A DNA stretch of 51,673 nt from Prevotella sp. (GTDB lineage Bacteria > Bacteroidota > Bacteroidia > Bacteroidales > Bacteroidaceae). The DNA is taken from contig JAFQGS010000129.1 in NCBI GenBank assembly GCA_017415455.1, forward strand, positions 1-51,673, written 5' to 3'. The notes below the pieces were generated by a model. The model was not told the DNA's origin and did no database searches. It saw only the letters and a list, made by a program, of their open reading frames with translations. Position numbers and translations under genes: made by a program. Shown here piece after piece: positions 1-9,413 of this stretch; position 1 is the first letter of the stretch; the number at the start of each line of letters is the position of its first letter.

Positions 1-452
1 AGGCTGTTCTTAATGCACTTATCGCTACAGGATATAACATACCAAAGGAGAGTGTTCTTATTTCTTCAGGTGGTGCAAAAGGCAAATACGACCTGCTTGA
101 ACCGGCACGTATGCTGGCAAAGAACAACTTCAAAGTATATGCTACCGCCGGTACTGCAAGATTCCTTAATGAGAATGGCGTAAATGCAATCACTGTGTCA
201 TGGCCGGATGAGGATGGCGACAACAAGGTGCTCGACATGATTGCAGAACACAAGTTTGACCTTATCATCAATGTTCCGAAGAATCACACAAAACGTGAAC
301 TTACAAATGGATATAAGATAAGAAGAGGTGCTATTGACCACAATATTCCTCTGATGACAAACGTTCGTTTAGCCAAAGCCTTTATTGAAGCATTCTGTGC
401 TTTAGAACTTAATGAACTGAAAATAAAGAGCTGGCAGGAATATAACTCATAA
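1..452 (+). CDS. carB: Carbamoyl-phosphate synthase large subunit, C-terminal end (partial)
   Basis: This is the 3' end of carB; the reading frame is open from base 3 and the gene begins outside the window. CarB makes carbamoyl phosphate from bicarbonate, glutamine-derived ammonia and ATP for pyrimidine and arginine synthesis. What remains is the C-terminal methylglyoxal-synthase-like allosteric domain: SVLISSGGAKGKYDLLEPA, then KVYATAGTARFL (the phosphate-binding loop of the MGS fold), LIINVPKN, and RRGAIDHNIPLMTNVRLAKAF near the end. The C-terminus looks complete and is followed at once by a strong terminator. The start is missing because of the window edge, so this is not a pseudogene. Confidence 0.95.
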   Translation, partial: AVLNALIATGYNIPKESVLISSGGAKGKYDLLEPARMLAKNNFKVYATAGTARFLNENGVNAITVSWPDEDGDNKVLDMIAEHKFDLIINVPKNHTKRELTNGYKIRRGAIDHNIPLMTNVRLAKAFIEAFCALELNELKIKSWQEYNS

Positions 453-480
453 ATTAGTATTATATTCTATATGATAGCAT

Positions 481-515
481 AAAGGGCAGGATGATGAATT
501 CCTGCCCTTTATTGT
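481..515 (+). terminator. Intrinsic terminator after carB
   Basis: A perfect 10-bp stem, AAAGGGCAGG (481-490) with CCTGCCCTTT (501-510), has a 10-base loop and a T-rich run after it. It lies 28 bases after the carB stop. The stem is symmetrical, so it may also stop transcription arriving from the TPR gene on the other strand. Confidence 0.9.
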
Positions 516-542
516 TCCTATCCCCTATCCTGGCGGACATAG

Positions 543-670
543 AAAAGTATATGACTTACGCATCAAAAGTATATGACTTACGTATCAAAAGTATATGACT
601 TACGTATCAAAAGTATATGACTTACGTATCAAAAGTATATGACTTACGCATTAAAAGTATATGACTTTTA
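543..670. repeat. 22-bp tandem repeat array A (about 5.7 copies)
   Basis: Head-to-tail copies start at 543, 565, 587, 609, 631 and 653, the last one partial. Each is 22 bp with no spacers and only one or two base changes. Read on the minus strand the unit fits TAA-N5-ATACTTTTGA-N4, the consensus shared with arrays at 10887, 38098 and 44484. The array fills the gap between the convergent ends of carB and the TPR gene and runs up to the TPR stop codon. Function unknown. Confidence 0.95.
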
Positions 671-1372
671 TCTACACTTCCTGTACAATGACTTCAACGT
701 GCCTCTTGATATACCAAGAGATACGGCTTTGTCAAGGTCGTTACGGGCGGCGGCTTTATTGCCACACAGAAGATAAAGTTCCGCACGCTCTATATAATAG
801 CTGCCTTCCTTTGGATACAATTTAATGGCATCGGTTATGTCAAGAAGTGCGAAATCATACATCCCACGCTCACGAGCCAACGAAGCCCGTGCGGAATATA
901 TTATATGGTTTGTGGGATATTGGCCGACCAGACGATTCAGGATGTCAAATGCTGCTGTATAATGCCTGTCTTTCTGATTAACTATGGCTAAGGCAAGTTG
1001 AGCCTCAAAGTGGCCTGGCACTATAGTCAGTAATGCCTCATAGTCCTTACGTGCAAACTTCAACATCCCCAACTTATCATGTGCGTAGGCACGATAGAAA
1101 AGCGCAACAGGATTGTTGCCGTCTCTCTTCAGTATCTCATTACACTCATTACGTGCATATCTCCACTGTTCAAGAAAAATATTCAGTGAAGCCTTGTCTA
1201 TTCTCAGCTTGATAGAATCAGGATACTGCTCTATCTGACGTGACAAACGAGAAATGCTGTCGGATAAATTTCCGTCAGCATTTCTTGCACTTGCTACATT
1301 AAGAAATGTAAACAATATGAGCGAAAGTATAACCCGGCGGATTATGCCTTTCTTATATAATCCACAATCCAC
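668..1372 (-). CDS. Exported tetratricopeptide-repeat protein
   Basis: A 234-residue protein with an N-terminal signal-like segment: basic RR near residue 12, then a hydrophobic stretch to about 28 ending in VASA. The rest reads as consecutive TPR helices, for example the repeats around [40 protein letters not shown], and [20 protein letters not shown]. It probably acts as a periplasmic or membrane-associated protein-interaction scaffold; no enzyme motif is visible. The ATG lies 31 bases inside the leuB 3' end in another frame, so it is probably translationally coupled to leuB at the end of the leu operon. There is no obvious functional link to leucine synthesis. No later in-frame Met sits before the signal segment, which supports this start. 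Confidence 0.8.
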   Translation of the reverse strand: MDCGLYKKGIIRRVILSLILFTFLNVASARNADGNLSDSISRLSRQIEQYPDSIKLRIDKASLNIFLEQWRYARNECNEILKRDGNNPVALFYRAYAHDKLGMLKFARKDYEALLTIVPGHFEAQLALAIVNQKDRHYTAAFDILNRLVGQYPTNHIIYSARASLARERGMYDFALLDITDAIKLYPKEGSYYIERAELYLLCGNKAAARNDLDKAVSLGISRGTLKSLYRKCR

Positions 1373-2400
1373 TCTCCTACTTCCTTTGTTCCGTATTTTC
1401 CTTCACCAACCTGAATCTCAGGTGTACGCACATTAGCATCAAGAGACGCGTCAACAGCTGTTCGTATCAATGCTCCCTCTTCCTTCAGACCGAAGTATTC
1501 AAACAGCATCGCCACAGAAAGTATCTGTGCGAGAGGGTTTGCTATGTTCAAACCTTTTGCCTGTGGCCATGAACCATGAATAGGCTCAAACACAGGTGTG
1601 CTTTCGCCTGTTGACGCAGAAGGCAGAAGTCCCATAGAACCACTTACAACAGAACCTTCGTCTGTAAGAATATCACCGAAAGTGTTCTCTGTCACCATCA
1701 CATCAAAGAAAGCCGGTTCCTGCAACATTCTCATTGCCGCATTGTCCACATACATAAAGTCTGTTGTCACCTCAGGATACAATGGAGCCATCTCCTGAGC
1801 AATCTGACGCCAAAGACGAGATGACGCAAGAACATTTGCCTTATCTACTACGGTGAGATGCTTACGACGCTTCATGGCATACTCAAACGCAACCTTAAGA
1901 ATACGCTCTATCTCCGGACGTGTGTACATATTTGTATCATAGGCTTTATCGTTGTCCTGATACTTTTCTCCGAAGTACATGCCACCTGTAAGCTCACGAA
2001 TGCAGATGAAGTCAGCATTCTCTACAAGCTCAGCTCTCAATGGAGACTTATGAAGAAGGCATTTGAATGTCTGAACAGGACGTATATTTGCGAATAAGCC
2101 TAACTTCTTGCGCATAGCAAGTAGACCCTGTTCCGGACGAACTTTAGCCGTAGGATCATTATCAAATTTAGGATCACCTACACATGAGAACAATACCGCA
2201 TCGGCATTTTTGCATATCTGATAGGTTTCCTCTGGGAACGGATCGCCAACCTCATCAATGGCATGTGCACCACACAATGCGTATTCATAATCCACTTTAT
2301 GACCAAACTTCTCACATACTGCAGTCATAACATTAACTCCTTGGACTGAAATCTCAGGTCCAATGCCATCACCGGCCAATACTGCTATTTTAAAATCCAT
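1342..2400 (-). CDS. leuB: 3-isopropylmalate dehydrogenase
   Basis: LeuB oxidatively decarboxylates 3-isopropylmalate to 2-oxoisocaproate with NAD+, the third step of leucine synthesis. At 352 residues it has the usual length. Motifs seen: the N-terminal [12 protein letters not shown], the substrate-binding [10 protein letters not shown] (about residue 135), the [13 protein letters not shown] segment, [12 protein letters not shown], the [22 protein letters not shown] loop (written here in parts: GDILTDEGS, then [10 protein letters not shown]), and [12 protein letters not shown] for cofactor binding. It is the fifth structural gene of the operon, about 55 bases after the second LeuA-like gene, and its end overlaps the TPR gene. 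Expression is probably governed by the attenuator upstream of leuA. Confidence 0.96.
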   Translation of the reverse strand: MDFKIAVLAGDGIGPEISVQGVNVMTAVCEKFGHKVDYEYALCGAHAIDEVGDPFPEETYQICKNADAVLFSCVGDPKFDNDPTAKVRPEQGLLAMRKKLGLFANIRPVQTFKCLLHKSPLRAELVENADFICIRELTGGMYFGEKYQDNDKAYDTNMYTRPEIERILKVAFEYAMKRRKHLTVVDKANVLASSRLWRQIAQEMAPLYPEVTTDFMYVDNAAMRMLQEPAFFDVMVTENTFGDILTDEGSVVSGSMGLLPSASTGESTPVFEPIHGSWPQAKGLNIANPLAQILSVAMLFEYFGLKEEGALIRTAVDASLDANVRTPEIQVGEGKYGTKEVGEWIVDYIRKA

Positions 2401-2454
2401 AATATGTTTATATTAAAATATTTACTGTCAATATATTTATAAATAATGTTTCTA

Positions 2455-4011
2455 TCAGTTCTCAATAATATTAAGCATCTTCACTGTTGCCTTGATGGCC
2501 GCTTCTGTCTGGTCGGCATCAAGACCACGTGTGCGGAACACTTTATCTTCATAATTCCAGGTTATCACGGTCTGAACAAGAGCGTCTGTCCGTCCTCCAG
2601 GAGGTATGGTGACAGCATAATTGGAAAGTACAGGAAATTTGCGTCCGAGATTATCTTTATAGATATTCCTCAATGCCTTTACAAAAGCATCATACTGTCC
2701 GTTTCCGTGTGAAGAGCCTTCATAAGAATTACCGTTAATCATAATCTTAAGACTTGCAAGTGGCTTAAGACCATAGGCAGATGTCACCATATAACTTACC
2801 AGCTGCACCTTATCATCCGGTACGGTATGCTTCAGAACATCACTGACAATAAACGGCAAATCATCCTTGGTTATGATTTCCTTTCTGTCACCCAGTTCTG
2901 TTATGCGCTTTGTAACCTTCTTTGTTTGCTCTGGCGTAAGTTCCAATCCCAGCTCCTGAAGATTTTTGTCTATATTTGCCTTTCCGCTGTTCTTTCCAAG
3001 CGCATACTCCCTTTTTCTTCCGAAACGTTCTGGCGCAAGAGCATTGGCATATAAGTTTGCCTTGCTGTCGCCATCAGCATGCACTCCGGCAACCTGAGTA
3101 AAAACATTCTCGCCTACAATAGGCTGATTGGGTGCGACAGGAATCCCTGAATAGCCAACAACAAGACTGCTAATCTCATTAAGCTTATCTTCATTTATTG
3201 ATGTATGCGCGTTAAACTGGTCTTTCAGGATAACCTGAACACTGGCAAGAGGAGCGTTACCGCATCTCTCACCTAAACCGTTCACCGTAACATGCAGACC
3301 TTTAGCCCCCGAAAGAACAGCCGCAAGTGAATTACTTACGGACAAATCATAATCGTTATGAGCATGAAAGTCGAAATGAGTGTCTGGGAAACGCTCACGC
3401 ATCTTACGCATATACTTAATGACCTGAAGCGGATTAAGAACTCCAAGTGTATCAGGAAGCATGAATCTCTTTATCGGAGTTTCCGTCAGCGACTCCAACA
3501 ATTGTGTTACATACTCAGGAGAATCCTTCATGCCGTTACTCCAATCCTCAAGATACAGGTTTATTGTCATCCCCTTACCAGAGGCATAACTCACCACATT
3601 CTTAATATCTGAGATATGCTCTTCCGGAGTCTTGAACAACTGTTGGGTGCAATGCTTATAAGAGCCTTTGGCAAGAAGATTAATAACCCTTCCACCACAA
3701 TCATATATCCAGTCAACACTTAGGTTGCCGTCAACAAAGCCCAATACTTCAACCTTGTTCAGCATGTCAACTTGCCGTGCGTAGCGACAAATCATCTTTA
3801 CGGCCTCCTTTTCCCCTTCTGACACCCTCGCAGATGCAACCTCAATACGATCTACGTTGACGTCCTTAAGTAGCATCCTGGCTATCATCAACTTCTCATG
3901 TGGAAGAAAAGACACTCCGCTCGTCTGCTCTCCATCCCTTAACGTGCAGTCCATTATCTCCACGTAAGGATTAATCATGCTGTTGGGATTTATTTGTTTG
4001 ACTTTTCCCAT
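2455..4011 (-). CDS. Second LeuA-family enzyme (2-isopropylmalate or citramalate synthase type)
   Basis: A 518-residue DRE-TIM metallolyase condensing acetyl-CoA with a 2-oxoacid. The N-terminal TIM barrel shows MDCTLRDGEQTSGVSF (metal and catalytic Arg/Asp), FDFHAHNDYDLS (metal-binding His pair) and VNGLGERCGNAPL. The C-terminal part, about 390-518, has the LeuA allosteric-dimer pattern (GSSHGNGQYDAFVKAL). It is clearly divergent from the leuA in this operon. Such paralogues may be citramalate synthases that feed isoleucine synthesis, or additional isopropylmalate synthases; sequence alone does not decide. The chosen start overlaps leuD by 22 bases. A Met 11 codons later (about 3978) would avoid the overlap and is an equally good start. 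Confidence 0.88.
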   Translation of the reverse strand: MGKVKQINPNSMINPYVEIMDCTLRDGEQTSGVSFLPHEKLMIARMLLKDVNVDRIEVASARVSEGEKEAVKMICRYARQVDMLNKVEVLGFVDGNLSVDWIYDCGGRVINLLAKGSYKHCTQQLFKTPEEHISDIKNVVSYASGKGMTINLYLEDWSNGMKDSPEYVTQLLESLTETPIKRFMLPDTLGVLNPLQVIKYMRKMRERFPDTHFDFHAHNDYDLSVSNSLAAVLSGAKGLHVTVNGLGERCGNAPLASVQVILKDQFNAHTSINEDKLNEISSLVVGYSGIPVAPNQPIVGENVFTQVAGVHADGDSKANLYANALAPERFGRKREYALGKNSGKANIDKNLQELGLELTPEQTKKVTKRITELGDRKEIITKDDLPFIVSDVLKHTVPDDKVQLVSYMVTSAYGLKPLASLKIMINGNSYEGSSHGNGQYDAFVKALRNIYKDNLGRKFPVLSNYAVTIPPGGRTDALVQTVITWNYEDKVFRTRGLDADQTEAAIKATVKMLNIIEN

Positions 4012-4580
4012 TCTTCTATCTTGTCCTTATTCTCAAGAAGATAATCTATATCATCAAGTCCGTTTATAAGACAATGTTTTTTATAAGCGTTAATCTCAAA
4101 CTTCTCACATCTACCTGTAACCTTGTTTGTTACAGTCTGCTCGGGAAGATTTACTTCAACTTCCGATTTCGGGTCGTTCTCAATAGTCTTAAAAAGCTCA
4201 GAAAGGAAATCCTCACTCACAACCACAGGTAAAACAAAATTATTCAATTCATTGTTTTTGTGGATGTCAGCAAAGAAACTGCTTATTACAACTCGGAAAC
4301 CATAGTCAGCTATTGCCCATGCAGCATGCTCGCGACTTGAACCAGAGCCGAAATTCTTACCTGCAACAAGTATCACACCGCTATAAGTAGGGTCATTCAA
4401 AACGAAATCCTTCTTCAATGAGCCATCTTTATTATAACGCCAATCTCTAAAAAGATTCTCACCAAATCCTTTCTTGTCTGTTGCCTTCAGGAAACGCGCA
4501 GGAATAATCTGGTCGGTGTCAACATTCTCTAATGGCAGAGGTATGCAACTACTTGTTATTATATTAAATTTTTGTTTCAT
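3990..4580 (-). CDS. leuD: 3-isopropylmalate dehydratase, small subunit
   Basis: LeuD pairs with LeuC to isomerise 2-isopropylmalate to 3-isopropylmalate, and supplies the swivel domain. The 196 residues match the usual length. Family signatures are PLPLENVDTDQIIPARFLK near the start and GKNFGSGSSREHAAWAI (about 75-91), the substrate-contact loop. It lies 34 bases after leuC, and its last 22 bases overlap the annotated start of the second LeuA-like gene, consistent with coupled translation. Confidence 0.96.
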   Translation of the reverse strand: MKQKFNIITSSCIPLPLENVDTDQIIPARFLKATDKKGFGENLFRDWRYNKDGSLKKDFVLNDPTYSGVILVAGKNFGSGSSREHAAWAIADYGFRVVISSFFADIHKNNELNNFVLPVVVSEDFLSELFKTIENDPKSEVEVNLPEQTVTNKVTGRCEKFEINAYKKHCLINGLDDIDYLLENKDKIEEWEKSNK

Positions 4581-4614
4581 TTCACTAAACTACTGATAAT
4601 AATTGTTTGCTTAA

Positions 4615-6009
4615 TTACATTAACGTTCTCGGGTCTGTAATAACACCTGTGATGGCAGCTGCCGCAGCTACAAGCGGACTGCATAGAATAGTGCGTGAGC
4701 CTGGACCCTGTCTTCCCTCGAAGTTTCTATTACTTGTTGACACCGCATACTTTCCGGCAGGAACCTTATCATCATTCATCGCAAGACAAGCGGAGCATCC
4801 TGGCTGGCGAATCTCAAATCCAGCTTCAGCAAGAATCTTGTCTATTCCCTCTTCTCTTATCTGCTTATCTACAGCCCATGAACCTGGTACAAGCCAGGCG
4901 ATAATGTCTTCAGACTTCTTATGTCCCTTTACTAATGAAGCAAAAGCACGGAAATCTTCTATTCTGCCATTTGTACAAGCTCCGAGGAACACATAATCAA
5001 CCTTATGACCAATTACGCTCTGTCCCGGTTCAAAGCCCATATAGTTCAGAGATTTAACAAACGAAGCCCTTCCCGCTTCGTCGATGCTATCCAACGACGG
5101 TATGTTTTCTGTAATTCCGATACCCATTCCCGGATTTGTTCCGTAGGTAATGCGTGGCTCAATATCAGAAGCATTGAAATTCAGTTCCTTGTCAAATACA
5201 GCATCATCACCACTCTTCAAGGTTTTCCAATATTCTACAGCCTTATCCCAATCTTCTCCCTTAGGAGCAAACTCCCTGCCTTTAATATATTGGAATGTCA
5301 CTTCGTCTGGAGCCACGAATCCTCCTCGTGCGCCCATTTCTATAGACAGGTTACAGAGAGTAAGGCGTCCTTCCATCGAAAGTGACTCAACTGTGTCTCC
5401 GGCATACTCTATAAAATATCCTGTGGCTCCGGATGTTGTCAGTTTAGACATCAAATATAATGCCACATCTTTGGCGGTTACACCTTTTGAAAGCTTACCG
5501 TTAATATTTATTCTCATTGACTTAGGTTTCTGCTGCAGAATGCACTGAGACGCCATTACCATCTCTACCTCTGAAGTTCCGATACCAAATGCCACAGCAC
5601 CCATTGCACCATGAGTGGAAGTATGTGAGTCTCCGCAAACAATTGTCATTCCCGGCAACGAGAGTCCTTTCTCTGGTCCGACAACATGTATGATACCATT
5701 ACTCTTGTCCATCATTCCATAATGAGTAAGACCAAAGTCTTTTGCATTCTTAGCCAAGGTGTCAACCTGTGTTCTTGAAACAGGGTCCTCGATAGGCTTG
5801 TCCTGATCATGCGTTGGGGTATTATGGTCAGGCATACAGAATATATTCTGAGGGCGGAAACACTTAAGTCCTCTTTGTCTCATTCCCTCAAAAGCCTGAG
5901 GTGATGTCACCTCATGACAATATAAACGATCAATATAAAGTTGTGTAGGTCCGACTTCTACTATCTGCACAACATGCTTGTCCCATATTTTATCAAAAAG
6001 CGTGTTCAT
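4615..6009 (-). CDS. leuC: 3-isopropylmalate dehydratase, large subunit
   Basis: LeuC is the aconitase-type catalytic subunit that carries the [4Fe-4S] cluster for isopropylmalate isomerisation. At 464 residues it is full length. The three cluster cysteines are recognisable in [11 protein letters not shown] and [10 protein letters not shown]. Other signatures are [28 protein letters not shown] near residues 145-160, and the C-terminal [14 protein letters not shown]. It follows leuA by 5 bases and precedes leuD by 34, in an operon order common among Bacteroidota. Confidence 0.97.
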   Translation of the reverse strand: MNTLFDKIWDKHVVQIVEVGPTQLYIDRLYCHEVTSPQAFEGMRQRGLKCFRPQNIFCMPDHNTPTHDQDKPIEDPVSRTQVDTLAKNAKDFGLTHYGMMDKSNGIIHVVGPEKGLSLPGMTIVCGDSHTSTHGAMGAVAFGIGTSEVEMVMASQCILQQKPKSMRININGKLSKGVTAKDVALYLMSKLTTSGATGYFIEYAGDTVESLSMEGRLTLCNLSIEMGARGGFVAPDEVTFQYIKGREFAPKGEDWDKAVEYWKTLKSGDDAVFDKELNFNASDIEPRITYGTNPGMGIGITENIPSLDSIDEAGRASFVKSLNYMGFEPGQSVIGHKVDYVFLGACTNGRIEDFRAFASLVKGHKKSEDIIAWLVPGSWAVDKQIREEGIDKILAEAGFEIRQPGCSACLAMNDDKVPAGKYAVSTSNRNFEGRQGPGSRTILCSPLVAAAAAITGVITDPRTLM

Positions 6010-6016
6010 TGCTTAT

Positions 6017-7516
6017 TTAATTTTTAAATTTGTTTATACAGTCAATATATGCCTCTATAGATGCTGTTACAATATCTGTGTTAGCACCAAAGCCATAATA
6101 TACATTGCCATTATACTCTACCTGCATGTGAACTTTACCCACATCGTCGGAGCCTTTGCTTATGGCCTGTATGGTGAATTCTTTGAGAGACATTTGTTTC
6201 TGAATGATTTTCTTCAGGGCTTTGATAGCAGCATCTACCGGTCCGTTACCTGTAGATGATTCCTCAAACTTCTGTCCGGAGATATCAAGTCCGATACTTG
6301 CCACACTCTTTACTCCCATACCAGTTGTAACTTGCAGATAGTCAAGCTTGACAGCCCTGCCCTCTGCCGTATCAGCTCCGGCCAGCATAAGAACATCATC
6401 GTCGTTAACTTCCTTTTTCTGATCGGCAAGCTTAAGGAACTTCTGATATATATTATCAAGTTTCTCCTCATTATCTATATTTACACCCAGAACACTCAGT
6501 CTGTATTTCAACGCAGCTCTTCCGCTTCTTGCTGTCAGAACTATTGAGTTGTCGTCAAGTCCCACATCTTTAGGGTCCATGATTTCATAAGTATCCACGT
6601 TCTTCAATACACCATCCTGATGTATTCCGCTTGAATGAGCAAAAGCGTTTCGCCCCACGATTGCCTTGTTTGCCTGAACTGGCATGTTCATAAGGCTGCT
6701 GACCATCCTGCTTGTAGGATATATCTTTGATGTGTTGATGTTAGTGTCAATATCCAGATACTTATGGCATTTCAGTATCATTGCTATTTCCTCAAGTGAA
6801 GTATTTCCGGCCCTCTCGCCAATACCGTTGATTGTCACCTCAACCTGCCTTGCACCATTCTGCACTCCGCTGAAAGTATTTGCCGTAGCCATACCGAGGT
6901 CATTATGGCAGTGTGTTGATATGATTGCTTTGTGAATTCCATCAACATGCTCCATGAGATATTTTATCTTTGCTCCATACTCAGATGGTAGGCAATAACC
7001 TGTTGTGTCTGGAATATTTACCACTGTGGCTCCAGCCTTAATCACAGCCTCTACAACTCTTGCCAAGTATTCACAATCAGTACGTCCGGCATCCTCTGTA
7101 TAGAATTCAACATCCTCTACATATTTCTTTGCGTATTTTACTGCGGCAACAGCACGCTCTATTATCTCTTCCCTGTTGGAATTGAATTTATATTTGATGT
7201 GACTGTCACTGGTACCGATACCTGTATGAATTCTTTTATGCTTGGCATATTTCAGCGACTCAGCAGCCACGTCTATATCTTTCTCAACCGCACGTGTCAA
7301 CGCACAGATAGTAGGCCATGTGACAGCCTTTGAAATCTCAATAACCGAATTGAAATCTCCAGGACTTGAAATAGGGAATCCTGCTTCAATAACATCCACT
7401 CCAAGCTTCTCAAGCTGCTTTGCCACCTGAATTTTTTCAACGGTGTTCAACTGACATCCTGGCACTTGCTCGCCATCTCTCAATGTCGTGTCAAAAACAT
7501 ATAATCTATCGCTCAT
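6017..7516 (-). CDS. leuA: 2-isopropylmalate synthase
   Basis: LeuA condenses acetyl-CoA with 2-oxoisovalerate, the committed step of leucine synthesis, and is normally feedback-inhibited by leucine. This 499-residue protein begins with the catalytic [14 protein letters not shown]. It continues with [15 protein letters not shown] (metal His residues) and [15 protein letters not shown], and ends with a LeuA dimer/allosteric domain ([20 protein letters not shown], about 410-430). It is the first structural gene of the operon. The terminator hairpin and leader peptide upstream show that its transcription is attenuated by charged branched-chain tRNA supply. The LeuA paralogue three genes downstream makes this the more typical LeuA of the two. 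Confidence 0.95.
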   Translation of the reverse strand: MSDRLYVFDTTLRDGEQVPGCQLNTVEKIQVAKQLEKLGVDVIEAGFPISSPGDFNSVIEISKAVTWPTICALTRAVEKDIDVAAESLKYAKHKRIHTGIGTSDSHIKYKFNSNREEIIERAVAAVKYAKKYVEDVEFYTEDAGRTDCEYLARVVEAVIKAGATVVNIPDTTGYCLPSEYGAKIKYLMEHVDGIHKAIISTHCHNDLGMATANTFSGVQNGARQVEVTINGIGERAGNTSLEEIAMILKCHKYLDIDTNINTSKIYPTSRMVSSLMNMPVQANKAIVGRNAFAHSSGIHQDGVLKNVDTYEIMDPKDVGLDDNSIVLTARSGRAALKYRLSVLGVNIDNEEKLDNIYQKFLKLADQKKEVNDDDVLMLAGADTAEGRAVKLDYLQVTTGMGVKSVASIGLDISGQKFEESSTGNGPVDAAIKALKKIIQKQMSLKEFTIQAISKGSDDVGKVHMQVEYNGNVYYGFGANTDIVTASIEAYIDCINKFKN

Positions 7517-7545
7517 AATAATTAATTATTTTTTTACCTTAATAA

Positions 7546-7580
7546 TAAAAAAACCTTTCACACTTTGAAGTGAGAAAGGT
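7546..7580 (-). terminator. Attenuator terminator hairpin before leuA
   Basis: On the minus strand ACCTTTC-T-CACTT pairs across a 2-base loop with AAGTG-T-GAAAGGT (7580-7553), with one T/T mismatch, and is followed directly by a run of Ts (7552-7547). It sits 30 bases upstream of the leuA start and downstream of the leader peptide. Bases 7630-7615 (AGTGGAAGTGGAAGGG), inside the leader coding sequence, can pair with the left arm (7580-7567) and so act as an antiterminator. Confidence 0.88.
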
Positions 7581-7603
7581 CTTATTCTTTATTCGTTATA
7601 TTA

Positions 7604-7681
7604 TCATACACACACCCTTCCACTTCCACTTGTCTTTAGTAGTAGAATAGAAATTAGTGATATGTTAATAATATTTGTCAT
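7604..7681 (-). CDS. Leucine-operon leader peptide (attenuator peptide)
   Basis: A 25-codon open frame, ATG at 7681 and TGA at 7606-7604, lies between the leu promoter and the terminator hairpin. Its translation holds five Ile, four Leu and two Val. Three consecutive CTA leucine codons (7645-7637) follow ISLISI. This is what a ribosome-stalling control peptide should look like: stalling at the Leu/Ile codons would leave 7630-7615 free to pair with the left arm of the terminator, while finishing translation would mask it. It is too short for routine gene calling. The role is inferred from position, codon content and the complementary segments. Confidence 0.78.
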   Translation of the reverse strand: MTNIINISLISILLLKTSGSGRVCV

Positions 7682-7703
7682 GTCAATTCTTTTTTTCTGA
7701 GTG

Positions 7704-7735
7704 CAAAGTTAACTACTTTATAGGAATTACACAAA
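7704..7735 (-). promoter_or_regulatory. Promoter of the leu operon
   Basis: On the minus strand TTTG (7735-7732) and TAACTTTG (7711-7704) are separated by exactly 20 bases, matching the Bacteroidota sigma-ABfr -33/-7 consensus. Transcription would start near 7698, about 17 bases before the leader peptide ATG. Confidence 0.82.
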
Positions 7736-7796
7736 TAATTTATAATATATTTCGCAATAAAAATTACAAAATGTAATATTTTTAAACTCAAATCAT

Positions 7797-9287
7797 TTAA
7801 AAAGGCGGTATATCACCTTCTGGTAATGGCGGCGGAATGGCACCATCTTGAATACTGTTCATCCTTGAAACCACTATATCGCCGGTTGGAGAAACGGGAA
7901 CGTAGGTGCTTGCCGTAGGATTTCTGAAACTTGTATATTCGCCCTTGAATTCAAGTAGCACGTCTCCAGTACCTCCCTTTCTGTGTTTTGCTATGATGAT
8001 TTGCGCCTTTCCTCTTAAGTCGTTGCCTTTCTCGTCTTCAAATATCCTGTAATATTCAGGTCGATGCACAAAGAGAACCATATCGGCATCCTGCTCAATA
8101 GCTCCGGACTCACGAAGATCGCTCAACTGCGGACGCTTGCCTTCAAGACCATCTCGTCCCTCTACGGTACGGTTAAGCTGTGAGAGTGCAAGGATTGGAA
8201 TATTCAACTCCTTGGCAAGTCCCTTGAGCGAGCGGCTTATAGTTGATACCTCCTCCTGTCGGCTTCCGAAACGGGCCCCATTAGCATTCATAAGCTGAAG
8301 ATAATCAATCATAATAACCTGTACGTTTTTTTCACGTACAAGACGACGTGCCTTGGTTCTCAGTTCAAATATAGACATTGCAGGAGTATCATCAACATAA
8401 ATCGGCGAGTTAGCAAGTCTGCCAACATTTGCATCAAGCCTTTTCCATTCTTCGGCGTCAAGTTGTCCGTTAAGGATTTTCTTTCCCTCTATCTCACAAA
8501 CATTTGACATCAATCTGTTTGCCAGCTGTACGTTATTCATCTCCAATGAGAAGAATGCTATAGGGCGCTGATAGTCAACTGCAATATTTTTTGCTAATGA
8601 CAGAGCAAACGATGTCTTACCCATCGCCGGTCTTCCGGCAATAATCACAAGGTCGCTGGCCTGCCATCCTGCTGTCATATCGTCCAGTTTAGCATAACCG
8701 GTAGGAATACCAGTCAGCTCTCCTTTGTTCTCCGCCGCCTTCTGTAATATCCTTATAGCCTCATTCACAACAGGCTCAACGTGAGAGTAGTCCTGCTTCA
8801 TGTTTTTCTGCGACAACTCAAACAGATTCTTCTCCGTATCCTGCATCAACTCATCCACATCAACCGTCTCGTCAAATGCCTTTGTCGCAACAACACTTGC
8901 GAAAGATATAAGCTGGCGGGCGGTATATTTCTGTGCCAGAATTCGTGAGTGATACTCTATATTAGCGGAAGAAGCCACATGTGAGCTTAGGTCTACAATA
9001 TACGTTGGTCCGCCAACTTCCTCCAGGGTTCCCTGTCTTTTAAGTTCCTCCATCACAGTCATGATGTCAACAGGGTTCTCATCCATACTCAGTTTCTGTA
9101 TGGCGCTGTATATTTTCTGATTACGAGGCTCATAAAAAGTCTCAGGCTTGAGTATTTCACTAACTACGGAAAAAGCGTCCTTGTCTATCATCAAGGCACC
9201 AAGCACTACCCTTTCAATCTCGGGAGCCTGCGGTTGCAGGTGCGCATAAGAACTGTCAATAGCCGAATGTGGTTTTCTATCTGCCAT
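7797..9287 (-). CDS. dnaB: Replicative DNA helicase
   Basis: DnaB is the hexameric 5'-3' helicase that unwinds DNA at the fork and recruits primase. The 496-residue protein has the N-terminal helical domain (EIERVVLGALMID to about residue 150) and a RecA-type C-terminal domain. Seen there are Walker A GRPAMGKTS at 218-226, AFFSLEMN, Walker B VIMIDYLQLMN, ALSQLNRTVEGR, and SDLRESGAIEQDADMV with the arginine finger region. A proline-rich tail ends IPPPLPEGDIPPF. It is transcribed alone, divergent from ispE. Confidence 0.97.
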   Translation of the reverse strand: MADRKPHSAIDSSYAHLQPQAPEIERVVLGALMIDKDAFSVVSEILKPETFYEPRNQKIYSAIQKLSMDENPVDIMTVMEELKRQGTLEEVGGPTYIVDLSSHVASSANIEYHSRILAQKYTARQLISFASVVATKAFDETVDVDELMQDTEKNLFELSQKNMKQDYSHVEPVVNEAIRILQKAAENKGELTGIPTGYAKLDDMTAGWQASDLVIIAGRPAMGKTSFALSLAKNIAVDYQRPIAFFSLEMNNVQLANRLMSNVCEIEGKKILNGQLDAEEWKRLDANVGRLANSPIYVDDTPAMSIFELRTKARRLVREKNVQVIMIDYLQLMNANGARFGSRQEEVSTISRSLKGLAKELNIPILALSQLNRTVEGRDGLEGKRPQLSDLRESGAIEQDADMVLFVHRPEYYRIFEDEKGNDLRGKAQIIIAKHRKGGTGDVLLEFKGEYTSFRNPTASTYVPVSPTGDIVVSRMNSIQDGAIPPPLPEGDIPPF

Positions 9288-9333
9288 ATATGTATATAAT
9301 AATGTATAAAAATCAGGAAAAGGTCATGGATTG

Positions 9334-9341
9334 CAAAAGTA
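9334..9341 (-). promoter_or_regulatory. -7 element of the dnaB promoter
   Basis: TACTTTTG on the minus strand, 46 bases upstream of the dnaB ATG, matches TAnnTTTG. The -33 region is only a partial match. Confidence 0.55.
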
Positions 9342-9386
9342 CAAAAAAACAATTAACAAGATGTCTGATTTCTTATTATTTTTGCT

Positions 9387-9394
9387 TAATTTTG
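9387..9394 (+). promoter_or_regulatory. Candidate -7 element of the ispE promoter
   Basis: TAATTTTG lies 19 bases upstream of the ispE ATG and matches TAnnTTTG. No convincing TTTG is seen 20 bases further upstream, so support is moderate. Confidence 0.45.
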
Positions 9395-9413
9395 CAATAT
9401 AATGTAAAGAATA

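Noticed and set aside
543..670. CRISPR array
   Set aside because: The units are 22 bp, directly head-to-tail with no spacers, and no cas genes are present. The same holds for the arrays at 10887, 38098 and 44484.
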